From: an uncultured Campylobacter sp. | Lineage (GTDB): Bacteria > Campylobacterota > Campylobacteria > Campylobacterales > Campylobacteraceae | Length of the DNA: 64,000 bases | Assembly: GCF_938030145.1 (NCBI RefSeq) | Contig: NZ_CALHGM010000033.1 | Span: 37,393-101,392 of the forward strand | Reading direction: 5' to 3' | Translations under genes and position numbers: made by a program | The notes under the pieces: generated by a model | What the model was told of the DNA's origin: nothing | What the model saw: the letters and a program-made list of their open reading frames with translations, nothing else | The model's database searches: none | Shown: positions 42,938 to 52,309 of the stretch, one piece after another | Position numbering within the stretch: position 1 is the stretch's first letter | Layout: each line of letters begins with the position of its first letter

Positions 42938-44074
42938 ATGAAAATAGATACCCTAATCGTAAAGGGCATAGAGGCTAAGTCCAACCCCCACAACGCGGTG
43001 ATTCCGCCGATATATCTAGCCAGCACCTTCGTGCAAGAAAGCCTGGATGATTTCGGCAAATACGCCTACTCGCGCGGCGCAAATCCTACGCGCAACGCCT
43101 TCGAGGAACTTTTCGCAAAATTTGAAGGCAGCAAATACGCCTTCGCGCTAGCCTCGGGTATGGCAGCTACGAGCGCTGCATTCGCGCTGCTTAAAAGCGG
43201 CGATCGCGTGCTGCTAAATAATAACGTTTACGGCGGCACCTATCGCTACGTAAGCGGGATTTTTAAAAATCAAGGGGTCAATTACGACTTAGTGGACGAT
43301 CTGAATTCGATCAGCGAAATTCCGAGCGACGTCAAAATGGTCTTCATCGAAACGCCATCAAATCCGCTTTTGCGAGTAACCGATATTGAGCGCATCAGCG
43401 GGCTCGCGCATAAAAACGGCGCGCTTGTGGTGATGGATAATACCTTTTTGACCCCGTATTATCAGCGCCCGCTAGAGCACGGCGCAGACGTCGTGGTTTA
43501 TAGCGCGACCAAATACATAGGCGGACATGCCGATCTAATCGCCGGCATCGTTACGACGAACGACGATGAGCTTGCTGCAAGAATTCAGTTTATGAAAAAC
43601 ACTCTGGGTGCGACGCTATCGCCTACCGACGCGTATTCGCTCATACGTGGGCTTAAAACGCTAAGCGTGCGCTTCGACCGCCAGAGCGAAAATACGCTAA
43701 AGATAATAGAATTTTTACGCAGCAATCCTGCGGTAGAGGCGGTAAATTTTGCAGGCTCGCATTCTGCGAGCGAAAAAGAGATACAAGATCGCCAAGCTAG
43801 CGGTATCGGAGCGGTCATCTCGCTGGTGCTTAAGCCACAATACGACTATAAAACCTTTGCGCGCAGCCTTGAGCTATTCGATCTAGCCGTGAGCTTGGGC
43901 GGCGTAGAGAGCCTGATCTGCCACCCCGCGTCGATGACGCACGAGAGCTATCCGCGCGAGCTGCAAGAGCGCATCGGCATCAGTCAAAATTTGCTGCGCC
44001 TAGCCATAGGCATCGAAAACGCCGACGATCTCATAGCAGACCTTGCCGCCGCGCTAGAAAAATCTAAAAAATAG
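42938..44074 (+). CDS. Cys/Met metabolism PLP-dependent enzyme (MetB/MetC type)
   Basis: A 378-aa enzyme of the cystathionine gamma-synthase/beta-lyase family, which makes or cleaves thioether amino acids with pyridoxal phosphate. Motifs include YSRGANPTRNAFEELFAKFE, ALASGMAATSAAF, VVMDNTFLTPYYQRPLEHGAD, the PLP lysine in SATKYIGGHADLIAG (about residue 196), and SLGGVESLICHPASMTH. Sequence alone does not separate gamma-synthase, gamma-lyase and beta-lyase. As the last gene of a cystine-type importer operon, it probably works on imported cystine or cystathionine. AAGGAGAAAAG precedes the ATG. Confidence 0.9.
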   Translation: MKIDTLIVKGIEAKSNPHNAVIPPIYLASTFVQESLDDFGKYAYSRGANPTRNAFEELFAKFEGSKYAFALASGMAATSAAFALLKSGDRVLLNNNVYGGTYRYVSGIFKNQGVNYDLVDDLNSISEIPSDVKMVFIETPSNPLLRVTDIERISGLAHKNGALVVMDNTFLTPYYQRPLEHGADVVVYSATKYIGGHADLIAGIVTTNDDELAARIQFMKNTLGATLSPTDAYSLIRGLKTLSVRFDRQSENTLKIIEFLRSNPAVEAVNFAGSHSASEKEIQDRQASGIGAVISLVLKPQYDYKTFARSLELFDLAVSLGGVESLICHPASMTHESYPRELQERIGISQNLLRLAIGIENADDLIADLAAALEKSKK

Positions 44075-44509
44075 GCGGCGCGAATTTTACGTAAGCTCGC
44101 GAAATTTCTATGCAGGCTTGTAAAATTTACGCGCGCAGAATTCATGCCAAAATTTAGTCCGAAATCCTTATAGCTTCGCTCGTGAGGCTATAAGGGCGCC
44201 GGTTTTTACGGACCAGCGCGCAGGCGGGCTTAAAAAGACCTCTTACAGATCATTTCATTTTCTAAAAATTCCTTTTTGCAAAGCCTATGTCTATTTTCTC
44301 GCGGGTTAAATTTTGTATGAATTTTCACTCGTTAAATTTCACAAGGCGCGCGTATAATCCGCTAGCCGCTCGCAATCGCTCGGTCTAAATTTAGCGCGAT
44401 TAAATTTATCAAACGAATGAATTTGGGCCCCGTCCTGCTCAAAATTTAAAATTCTACGCGCCGTTTAAATTCCGCTTAAAATTTTAGCCGCGCTTTAAAT
44501 TTAGCATAG
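44075..44509. other. Gap between convergent genes with a strong hairpin
   Basis: 435 bp between convergent metB-like and polA genes. The main feature is CCTTATAGC (44166-44174) pairing with GCTATAAGG (44187-44195) around a loop with a further G-T, T-A and C-G pair, followed by GCGCCGGTTTTTA. It may serve as a bidirectional terminator. The rest is RAATTY-rich, and no gene is seen. Confidence 0.55.
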
Positions 44510-47326
44510 CTACTTCAGCTCGCCCCAGCGCTTGGCGATGTTTAGGCTCGTCTTTAAGGGCACATTCAGGCTTGCCGCACTTTGCATTATCTCCTGCGCG
44601 CGCGCGCCGAAGCTCTGCGCCAAATCGTCCCGCACCTCGAAGATCAGCTCGTCGTGGATCTGCAAAATCAGCCGCGCCTCGTCGCTTAGCAGCGGCGAAA
44701 TCTCAACCATCGCCTTTTTGATGATGTCGGCGGCGGAGCCTTGAAATTTCGTATTCACCGCCTCGCGCTCGTAGCTCGCATATACCATGTTGTTTCGCGC
44801 GTTTGCGAAGTCAAAGTAGCGCCTGCGCCCAAAAAGCGTGCTTACGTAGCCGTCCGCTTTCGCGTCCGATTTTATGCTCTGCAAAAATTCCTTGATCGTA
44901 GAAAACGCCGCGAAATAGCGCTCGATATAGCTCTTCGCCTCGGCGCGCGCGATGCCTAGGCTGTCGCTTAGCTTGCCCGCACCCATGCCGTAGATGAGGC
45001 CGAAATTTATACTCTTTGCGATCGTGCGGTGCGCGGGCTGCGCATCGCCGAAGATGCTGATCGCCGTGCGCGCGTGAATGTCCTCATCCGCCCTAAACGC
45101 CGCCAAAAGCGCAGGATCGCGCGAAAAGTGCGCTAGCAGGCGCAGCTCGATCTGCGAGTAATCAAGCGAGATCAGCGAGTAGCCTTCGTCTGCTAGAAAG
45201 CAGTCCCGTACGTCCTTCGCAAACGTGCCGCGCGCGGGGATATTTTGCAGGTTCGGATTTTTGCTCGCTAGCCGCCCGGTGGCCGTGCCGGTCTGCAAGA
45301 AATTCGATCTGACGCGGTTTTGCGGATCTGTAAGGGCAAGCTGTAGCAGCGGCTCGCAGTAGGTGTTTTGCAACTTAAACAGCTCGCGATAGTCTAAAAT
45401 TTTACCCACCGCGGGATGTAGCGCCGTAAGATCCTTCAGCACGCTTTCGTCGGTGCTGTAGCCCGTCTTCGTGCGTTTTGCGGCAGGAAGCCCTAGCCGC
45501 TCGAAAAGCACGGCGCCGAGCTGAGCGGGAGAGTTGATATTAAACTGCTCGCCGCAAAGCTCGTAAATTTCATCCGTGAGCGCCCGCAGGGACTTTTCGT
45601 TGCGCCCGATTAGGCTCTTTATCATCTCCGCGTCGATCTTGATGCCGTATCTTTGCATCTGCCAAAGTACCCGCACGAATGGAAACTCAAGCTCCTGCGC
45701 GAGCTTAAAAAGCGCGGGCTCGAGCAGCCCCTTTAGTTTAAAATACAGCCTCAGCGTCACCCACGCATCCTCGCTCGCATAGATCGTAGCGGCGTCCAAC
45801 TCCACGGAGGCGAAGGTCTCGCCCTTTTTGACGACGTCGCCGAAATGCACGGTCTCATACCCAAGATACCGCGGCGAGATAGAGTCCATCCCCACGGCGT
45901 TTGCGGGATCGAGCAGCCACGCTAGCACCATCGTATCGGCAAAGCGCGCAGGTGGCTCAATGTTAAAATTATTTTTCACGATCTCAAAATCGTATTTTAA
46001 ATTTTGCCCCACGACATATCCGCGAAACAGCGAGCCGATCGCGGTTTTTGCGGCGTCCGAAGAAATTTGAGCCGGAGCGCCCAAATAGCTATGCGCGAGC
46101 GGGACGTAGTAGGCGCGCTCCTCGTTAAATGCAAATGAAAAGCCCACGATCTTGGCGCTCTTGCTATCGACGCTAGTGGTTTCCGTATCAAAGCTCACTA
46201 GGGTATCGGCGCTGACGCTCTCGCACAGCCTCGCAAGCTCCGCTGCATCGGTGATACAAACAGGCTCAAATGGCGCTTTAAAAGCGCGCTCAGAATTTTT
46301 CTCGCTGCAAGCGGAGCCGCCTGGGATAGAATTTTGCCCGTCTAGCCTCCCTACGGTAGCGTCCAAGATAGATCCGCCGCGAGACGGCTCTGCGCCGGAG
46401 CCTTTGCCGCCCGCGCCCAAAACGGAGCTTTTTGCGCCCGCGCTTTTGCCCTCGCTCCAAAGATCAAGCCCGTTTTGCTCCTGCAAACTTAACGCGGATA
46501 GCAGTCTATTTAGCGCATAGTCTTTTAAAATTTCGCGGATTTTAAAAAGCGGATTTTGCTGCGGAAATTTCGCGTCCTCTAAAGGCGGGATTTCCAGCTC
46601 GTCGTAAAGCGTAGCCAGGCGCTTGCTTATGTAGGCGCTCTGCTTTCCTTCTATCAGATACTCGCGCTGTTTGTTCTGCGGCAGGTGGTCTAAATTTGAA
46701 TAGATCCCATCAAGCGAGCCCCATTCGTCTAAAAGCTTCTTTGCTCCCTTGTCGCCGATGCCCCGCACGCCCGGGATATTATCGGCGCTATCGCCGCAGA
46801 TCGCTAAAAAATCCACGATCTGCTCGGGATAGACGCCGTAGCGCTGCAAGCACTCCTCTCTTCCGTAAAGCATCTTTTTGCCGTGGCTGTAAATTTTAAC
46901 GTTTTCGCCGATGAGCTGATAGAGGTCCTTGTCGGAGGTAACGATGTTGATTTTATGCGTGGCGCCGTGCTTTTTAACGACGCTTGCGATGAGATCGTCC
47001 GCTTCGTAGCCCTCGCGTCCGAGCGAGTAAAGCCCCATCTTTTCGATCATCTCGATGCAGACCGGCAGCTGCTGCAAAAGCGCAGGCGGCGGGGCTTGGC
47101 GGTTGGTTTTATAGTTGGGATCGATATCCGAGCGGAAGGTCTTACCCTTGCTATCCAGAGCGAAAATTATATAATCGCTCTTAAATTCTTTCGAAAGATT
47201 TGCGATGAAGCTCGCAAATCCGCTCACCATGCCGCTGGGTTTGCCGTCTTTGGTCTTAAGCCCGCTCATAGCGTAGTAGAGCCTGAAAAAAAAGCCGAAC
47301 GTATCGATGATCGTGATGGTCTGCAT
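44510..47326 (-). CDS. polA: DNA polymerase I
   Basis: Repair and Okazaki-fragment polymerase, 938 aa. The 5'-3' exonuclease domain occupies residues about 1-265. A Gly/Ser-rich insertion follows (about 285-345). The 3'-5' exonuclease domain keeps its motifs: SFDTETTS, GQNLKYDFE and YASEDAW, so proofreading should be active. The polymerase domain has DYSQIELRLLAHFSRDP, KSINFGLIYGMG and LQIHDELIFEV. It is longer than usual because of the insertion. Monocistronic, minus strand. Confidence 0.96.
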   Translation of the reverse strand: MQTITIIDTFGFFFRLYYAMSGLKTKDGKPSGMVSGFASFIANLSKEFKSDYIIFALDSKGKTFRSDIDPNYKTNRQAPPPALLQQLPVCIEMIEKMGLYSLGREGYEADDLIASVVKKHGATHKINIVTSDKDLYQLIGENVKIYSHGKKMLYGREECLQRYGVYPEQIVDFLAICGDSADNIPGVRGIGDKGAKKLLDEWGSLDGIYSNLDHLPQNKQREYLIEGKQSAYISKRLATLYDELEIPPLEDAKFPQQNPLFKIREILKDYALNRLLSALSLQEQNGLDLWSEGKSAGAKSSVLGAGGKGSGAEPSRGGSILDATVGRLDGQNSIPGGSACSEKNSERAFKAPFEPVCITDAAELARLCESVSADTLVSFDTETTSVDSKSAKIVGFSFAFNEERAYYVPLAHSYLGAPAQISSDAAKTAIGSLFRGYVVGQNLKYDFEIVKNNFNIEPPARFADTMVLAWLLDPANAVGMDSISPRYLGYETVHFGDVVKKGETFASVELDAATIYASEDAWVTLRLYFKLKGLLEPALFKLAQELEFPFVRVLWQMQRYGIKIDAEMIKSLIGRNEKSLRALTDEIYELCGEQFNINSPAQLGAVLFERLGLPAAKRTKTGYSTDESVLKDLTALHPAVGKILDYRELFKLQNTYCEPLLQLALTDPQNRVRSNFLQTGTATGRLASKNPNLQNIPARGTFAKDVRDCFLADEGYSLISLDYSQIELRLLAHFSRDPALLAAFRADEDIHARTAISIFGDAQPAHRTIAKSINFGLIYGMGAGKLSDSLGIARAEAKSYIERYFAAFSTIKEFLQSIKSDAKADGYVSTLFGRRRYFDFANARNNMVYASYEREAVNTKFQGSAADIIKKAMVEISPLLSDEARLILQIHDELIFEVRDDLAQSFGARAQEIMQSAASLNVPLKTSLNIAKRWGELK

Positions 47327-47436
47327 AATGGTCCTCGGATTTAGAATTTTAACGCGTAGTGTATTAAAATTCGGCTAAATTTACAAATTCCGAATAGGAC
47401 TTGACCTGCCTCATTTCAAAATTTTAAAATTTGCTA

Positions 47437-47442
47437 TATAAT
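47437..47442 (+). promoter_or_regulatory. -10 box (TATAAT) for the DUF2249 cluster
   Basis: TGCTATATAATCGC with a perfect TATAAT, 28 bp upstream of the ATG at 47471; the ribosome site is AAAAAGGATCAAGT. Confidence 0.55.
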
Positions 47443-47470
47443 CGCGCGAAATTTTAAAAAAGGATCAAGT

Positions 47471-47815
47471 ATGAATTTTTTCACAGACTGGCAGGAGCTC
47501 GACGCGACGGGCGCTACGGTGAAATTTTATAAAAAATCACAAGGCGGCGTAGAATACATCGGCTTTGATTCGCGCAAATGCGTTCCGCCCGAGCCGATGG
47601 TAAATGCGCTGGTGGCGCTAAATTTCGTAAAAGACGAAACCAAAAAGGTGGTCATGGTCAATCATAAATTTCCGATGGGGCTGATCCCGAAGATCGAGTC
47701 TAAATTTGACATTGCCCGCGAGGATCTAGAGAGCGACGCGGTCAAGCTCACCATCAGCCTAAAGCCTGGCGCAATCAATGAGGGCTTTGATACCGACGCG
47801 AAGTGCCACGGCTAA
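47471..47815 (+). CDS. DUF2249-like protein
   Basis: A 114-aa cytoplasmic protein. The segment DSRKCVPPEPMVNALVALNF followed by MVNHKFPMGLIPKIESKFDI looks like the DUF2249 fold (typical DxRxLPPPEPM start and a later short beta-alpha-beta unit). DUF2249 proteins often occur with NnrS, hemerythrin and DUF59 genes in nitric-oxide-related clusters, and here an NnrS-like membrane protein and a DUF59 protein follow. The assignment rests on pattern only. Confidence 0.7.
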   Translation: MNFFTDWQELDATGATVKFYKKSQGGVEYIGFDSRKCVPPEPMVNALVALNFVKDETKKVVMVNHKFPMGLIPKIESKFDIAREDLESDAVKLTISLKPGAINEGFDTDAKCHG

Positions 47816-47832
47816 AGGGCTTTAAAATTTAG

Positions 47833-49008
47833 ATGAATATCACGACATTTTCGCCGCCGTTTCGCATCGTAGGCGGCTATTTCATCTGCGGCTTTATCTT
47901 TTTGCTGCTAAGCGCGGCGAGCTTTTTAAAGGCGGATTTCGGCGCGATCCAGGCGCCGCAGACGGCGAGCTTTTTTCATGTATTTTTGCTAGGATTCGTA
48001 ATCAGCATAATCATCGGAGCGCTCTATCAGCTCACCTCCGTCATCATCCAAAAGGAATTTTTCACCGTCAAATTTGCGTTTTTAAATCTCCTCGCCTACG
48101 GCGCGGGCGTGGCTCTGCTAAGCGCGGGATTGCTACTTTCAAATATCTCGCTGATGCACGCAGGCGGCGGCGTTTTGCTGCTTAGCCTATTTTATTTTAC
48201 GATCTGCTACGCGCTAAGCTTCATCGGCACGCCCAAATGGAGCTTCCCTGCCGTAGCGCTTGCGATCTCGGCTGCGTTTTTAGCCGTAGGGATCAGCCTT
48301 GGCTTCGCGCTCGTGTTAGCGCTTAGCGGCGTGGAGATTTTCGGAGTGTATTTTTCAGAAATTTTATCCTATCACATATACTTCGTGCTAGGCTTTGTGT
48401 TTTTCGTCATCGTAGGCGCTGCGTGCGTGCTGCTGCCGATGTTTAGCCTGGCGCACGATCTAAGCTTCGCGCTAGCAAAAGCTTCACTGGCGCTGTATCT
48501 GCTCGCGGGGCCGTTTTTGCTAAAAGATTTTGGAATTTTCATCGCCTTTGCCGCGCTTGCGAGCTTTGCGGCTCAGGCGATCTATATCCTAGCCAGGCGG
48601 GTGCGAAAAGCGATCGATTATTGGAATTTAAACGTCTATATCTCGCTGGCGGCTTTGGGATTTAGCGCGGCATTTTGGCTAATGGGTCGCGCGGATACGG
48701 CGGCGTTTGGGCTGCTATACGGCTTTTTGTTCGCCTTCATCGTCGCGCACCTTTATAAAATCGCGCCCTTTCTCATCTGGTATCACTACGTCTCGCCCTT
48801 CGTCGGCAAGCGCAAAATCCCTATGCTTGAGGATATGATAATCAAAAAGATCGCCTATGCAGCCTGCGCGCCAAACGTCTTAGCGCTTGCATGCGCGAGC
48901 TTCGGAGCGCTAACGCCCGCGGTTATCTTGCAAGCGGTAAGCATAATTTTGGTGCTAATCAACATCGTAAATATCTTTAACTACATAAAATTTGGAGAGG
49001 AAAAATGA
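47833..49008 (+). CDS. NnrS/haem-copper-oxidase-like polytopic membrane protein
   Basis: A 391-aa inner-membrane protein with about twelve hydrophobic helices and several His within or at the ends of helices (FFHVFLLGFV, SYHIYFVLGFV, VAHLYKIAPFLIWYHYV). This pattern recalls NnrS or a reduced oxidase subunit-I fold that binds haem, but I cannot assign ligands securely. It lies 17 bp after the DUF2249-like gene, and its stop overlaps the DUF59 start by 4 bp. A role in nitric-oxide or anaerobic redox response is inferred from context. Confidence 0.7.
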   Translation: MNITTFSPPFRIVGGYFICGFIFLLLSAASFLKADFGAIQAPQTASFFHVFLLGFVISIIIGALYQLTSVIIQKEFFTVKFAFLNLLAYGAGVALLSAGLLLSNISLMHAGGGVLLLSLFYFTICYALSFIGTPKWSFPAVALAISAAFLAVGISLGFALVLALSGVEIFGVYFSEILSYHIYFVLGFVFFVIVGAACVLLPMFSLAHDLSFALAKASLALYLLAGPFLLKDFGIFIAFAALASFAAQAIYILARRVRKAIDYWNLNVYISLAALGFSAAFWLMGRADTAAFGLLYGFLFAFIVAHLYKIAPFLIWYHYVSPFVGKRKIPMLEDMIIKKIAYAACAPNVLALACASFGALTPAVILQAVSIILVLINIVNIFNYIKFGEEK

Positions 49009-49310
49009 AAGTAACAAAGGAGCAAGTTTACGACGCGCTTCGCGCCGTGGTGGACCCTGAGGTGGGTTTTGACGTCGTGTCGCTAGGGCTCATCTACGAC
49101 GTAGCGGTAGATGAGGCAAACAACGCCAAAGTCACGATGACGCTATCGACTCAGTCGTGCCCGCTGCATGAGATGATGGTGGAATGGGTACGCGCGGGTG
49201 CCGAGAGCGTGGATGGCGTCGGCGAGGTAGAGATTGATCTCGTCTTTGAGCCGATGTGGAATATTGACATGGCGGAGGATCACGTCAAAGAAGCGCTCGG
49301 CAAATTTTAA
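49005..49310 (+). CDS. DUF59/MIP18-family Fe-S assembly protein
   Basis: A 101-aa single-domain protein of the DUF59 (SufT/PaaD-like) family. It has the family start YDALRAVVDPEVGFDVVSLG and the Cys loop TLSTQSCPLHEMM. Members assist in Fe-S cluster loading. Third gene of the DUF2249 / NnrS-like cluster, with overlapping start. Confidence 0.88.
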   Translation: MKVTKEQVYDALRAVVDPEVGFDVVSLGLIYDVAVDEANNAKVTMTLSTQSCPLHEMMVEWVRAGAESVDGVGEVEIDLVFEPMWNIDMAEDHVKEALGKF

Positions 49311-49385
49311 ATAGCTTTGCCGCGCCCCGTAGTTTAAGCTTTGAAATTCTAAAATTAGACTTCAAATTTATACCTAGGGGCTGCT

Positions 49386-50474
49386 ATGAAAAAATTTACC
49401 GATGGCGAGAAAGAGATCCTGCTTCAAACGCAAGGGCTTAGTTTGATTTCAAAGACGCTACAAAACGGCAAAGAAAGACTGAGCTCTAAAGAATTCGTAA
49501 ACCACGATGCTCTGCAAAAAGCTTTCGTAAAAAAGCAAGTTGATGCTCTAAAAAAGGGCTTCATCTACGAAAACAAAAAAGCGAAATTCGGCGAGGCGCT
49601 AGCGCATGCCTATATCGGCGGCGGATACAGCGGGGCGCTTGGATTTGCCGAGTTTGAGGATAAATTTTACGTCTATAAATGTAATTTTGACGAGCATGGC
49701 TGCGATTATTTAATCGTGCTGGACGACGAGCTAAAAACTCTTGCGCAAATTAAGCTACCAAAAATTTTAGCGTGGAAAATGACTGCTACCAAAAAAGCTT
49801 TAGTGCTTGATTTGGACCACGAATTCTTTCTTTTTGACGGAGAGAAATTCAGTAGGCTTTTTGAAGCCTGGGGTATCACAGGAGAAGGCTTTAGCTCTGC
49901 TCTAAGCGGCAACGGCGAAATTCTAGCCTGCGGCACGGATGGAATTTTAGCTTTCGGAAGCGACAAGAAGCTAAATTTTAAAACGGAATTTTCTGCAAAA
50001 GCAATAGGCTTCGGCAATAAAATTTGCGTAGTCTGTGGGGATAAAGGCGGCAAAAATGTCGCTAGGCTCTACCGCCTAAAAGACTTCGCCGAGCTTTGCC
50101 GTATCGAATGCGACGTGGGCTATATCCACTCTCTAAACGTAGGGCTTATCAAAAATGATGCAATTTTGGTCGTAAATAACGGCTTTGATGAGCTGTATTT
50201 TTGGGACGTCGCAAGCAAAAAGCGTCTAAGCGCACCAAAAAGCTTGCCAAGAAGCGTAATGAGGTTTGCCGCAAACGATCAAATTTTTCTTACATACTTT
50301 TACGGTGGATTTAAAGCATTCAGCTTGGAGGATTTTCGCCCCTTAGGCGAGTTTGAGTGCGAGCACTGCGTCAAAACTGCTGCTATTAAAATCTCAGGCG
50401 AGCGCCTTTGCGTTCGCACCGACTACGGATTTTTTAGCGTCTATTCTTTAGCCGAGAATGGAATTAAAATTTAA
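49386..50474 (+). CDS. Propeller-like cytoplasmic protein of unknown function
   Basis: A 362-aa soluble protein. The first 60 residues are helical and charged (LLQTQGLSLISKTLQNGKER). From about residue 85 the sequence consists of short beta strands repeating about every 40-45 residues (CDYLIVLDDELKTLAQIKLP, ILACGTDGILAFGSD, ELYFWDVASKKRL), which suggests a beta-propeller. No signal peptide. It follows the DUF59 gene by 75 bp and may have its own transcript. Function unknown; the N-terminus has a weak MolR-like feel. Confidence 0.75.
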   Translation: MKKFTDGEKEILLQTQGLSLISKTLQNGKERLSSKEFVNHDALQKAFVKKQVDALKKGFIYENKKAKFGEALAHAYIGGGYSGALGFAEFEDKFYVYKCNFDEHGCDYLIVLDDELKTLAQIKLPKILAWKMTATKKALVLDLDHEFFLFDGEKFSRLFEAWGITGEGFSSALSGNGEILACGTDGILAFGSDKKLNFKTEFSAKAIGFGNKICVVCGDKGGKNVARLYRLKDFAELCRIECDVGYIHSLNVGLIKNDAILVVNNGFDELYFWDVASKKRLSAPKSLPRSVMRFAANDQIFLTYFYGGFKAFSLEDFRPLGEFECEHCVKTAAIKISGERLCVRTDYGFFSVYSLAENGIKI

Positions 50475-50570
50475 AAAGCGCTATTGATAGGGATTTATCG
50501 CCCGCTTCAAGCTCATAAAATTAAACGAACTCCGCCCGCCTTAAACTTGCGCGACAAGCAGGGGCGCTAT

Positions 50571-52013
50571 TTAAAGAAATTTTATTGCAAAAATCGCGGG
50601 TTTTGAGAACTTTTTAAGGCTTCCTTTAAGCATTATCAAATTATCCGCGCCGGAGATTTTAAGAGTGGAATTTTCAAAGCAAAATTCTAAATTTTTTAGC
50701 GCGTTTTCGCTTAAGAGGCGCGCAAGCTCCAAAATATAGCTCAGCCAGGCAAGCTTGGCGGAATCAGGCAAAATCGCGCTCAAAGGCGCGAACGTAGCGC
50801 CCAGCTCGCGCTTTCCGTGCATCGAGATGATCGCAGCTATGAGCGCCTTTTCTTTGTGCGTCGTGCGGTAGTTCAGCCCGCCGAGCACCATATCCGCGCT
50901 GGTTTCGTGCTTGGCATAAAAGCCGATCGCCCGCCCGATCTCGCAAAGCGATGCCGCAATCTGCAAAATTTTAATATATTTTTCGCCCAAGCCGTGTAGA
51001 GGCGATAGCGCGCAAAACAGCGCCTTTGCGAACTTCGGAGCCTCGCTCGGCTCGGAAGCGAAGCGATCTTTAAGGCTTCTTAGGCTCGGATTAAAGCCTC
51101 TAGGCAGGTTTGCGCCGCGCAGAATCGAGCTTAAAAAAGCCCCCTCTCGCACTCCCACGCCGCTTGTGATGATCTTTTTCGCTCCCAGGCGCCTTACGAT
51201 CTTATCAAAGATGATGGCGCCCTCTCTGATCGTGTCGTAGCGGTCTTTTTTGATCGGGAATTTCGCCAAATCAAGCGTCTTTGCGCTCATCAGCTTGGCA
51301 AAAAACGGCGCGTATTTTTCATAATCATAGCTGAAATTATGCACGATCTTTAGCGGGTGGTTTTGCAGGCTCATCACGGCGCCGGAAAGCGCTCGCGCGG
51401 AGCCGCCCATTACGATTAAATTTTGCGTGCGAAACTCGGCGCCTACTTGCGAGATCGCGCTGTTTATGTATTTCTCCAGCCCCTTTGTGTCGCCGCGGTC
51501 GAAAAACAGCTCCTTTAGCCGCACCGTGCCTAAATTTAGAGAAATTTTATTTTCTATCCTGCCGTTTTTTATGTAAGCAAGCTCGGTCGAGCCGCCGCCG
51601 ATGTCCAGCGTAACACCCTCGGAAAAGTCACTAAGCAAATTCTGCGCCGCATAGGCACCCAGATACGCTTCCATCTGCCCATCTATCTTGCGGATCGTAA
51701 TACCCGTTTGCTTGCGGATGAGATTTATAAACTCGCTCCCGTTCGGCGCATCGCGAAGCGCGGATGTACCGATGCAAAGCACGCGCTTGGCCTTGTAATT
51801 ACATACCAGGGTTTTAAATTTTTTAAATGCGAGTAGGCATTTTTGCATCGCTTCGGTGGTTAAAATTCCGCCGTTTTCGTAAGCGCCTTCGCCTAGTCGG
51901 ATCTTGATCTTGTGCTCGGCCAAGATGAAAAATCCGAGCCTGCTAGTACGCTCGAAAATCACGACTCTGGCGGAATTTGAGCCCAGATCTATGACTGCGA
52001 CGCGCTTGGGCAT
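50571..52013 (-). CDS. ppx: Ppx/GppA family exopolyphosphatase/pppGpp phosphatase
   Basis: A 480-aa cytoplasmic phosphatase that hydrolyses polyphosphate and/or pppGpp. The ASKHA-fold motifs VAVIDLGSNSARVVIFE (residue 5) and VTLDIGGGSTELAYI (about 138) are clear, as are EGAIIFD and the C-terminal HD-like helical part (residues about 310-480) containing GLNYRTTHKEKALIAAI. Its gene starts directly after the ferredoxin stop; the pair matches C. jejuni Cj0353c/Cj0354c. Confidence 0.9.
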   Translation of the reverse strand: MPKRVAVIDLGSNSARVVIFERTSRLGFFILAEHKIKIRLGEGAYENGGILTTEAMQKCLLAFKKFKTLVCNYKAKRVLCIGTSALRDAPNGSEFINLIRKQTGITIRKIDGQMEAYLGAYAAQNLLSDFSEGVTLDIGGGSTELAYIKNGRIENKISLNLGTVRLKELFFDRGDTKGLEKYINSAISQVGAEFRTQNLIVMGGSARALSGAVMSLQNHPLKIVHNFSYDYEKYAPFFAKLMSAKTLDLAKFPIKKDRYDTIREGAIIFDKIVRRLGAKKIITSGVGVREGAFLSSILRGANLPRGFNPSLRSLKDRFASEPSEAPKFAKALFCALSPLHGLGEKYIKILQIAASLCEIGRAIGFYAKHETSADMVLGGLNYRTTHKEKALIAAIISMHGKRELGATFAPLSAILPDSAKLAWLSYILELARLLSENALKNLEFCFENSTLKISGADNLIMLKGSLKKFSKPAIFAIKFL

Positions 52014-52259
52014 TTAAATTTCCATATGGACGTGTTTGTATTTCAGCTCGTCCGCCGTCTCGATATTATCGGGATCGGTGATGATGCACTCGACTGGGCA
52101 GACTACGATGCAAGCGGGCTCAGAGTAATCATCTACGCACTCGCAGCATCGATCGGCGTCTATGATGTATATCGGCTCATCCTCGAAAATCGCTTCATTA
52201 GGGCATTCCTCGCGGCACGCGTCGCAACTGATGCATTCTTTTGTAATCAACAATGACAT
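52014..52259 (-). CDS. 2[4Fe-4S] ferredoxin, YfhL type
   Basis: An 81-aa ferredoxin with CISCDACREECP for cluster one and CCECVDDYSEPACIVVCP for cluster two; the longer spacing in the second site is typical of the YfhL/Alvin type. Immediately upstream of ppx and downstream of the histidine kinase. It corresponds to Cj0354c (FdxB) of C. jejuni. Confidence 0.93.
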   Translation of the reverse strand: MSLLITKECISCDACREECPNEAIFEDEPIYIIDADRCCECVDDYSEPACIVVCPVECIITDPDNIETADELKYKHVHMEI

Positions 52260-52309
52260 ATAATTTTACCTTGATGAAAAAATTTATGGCGTTTATACCA
52301 TAAAAAGCT

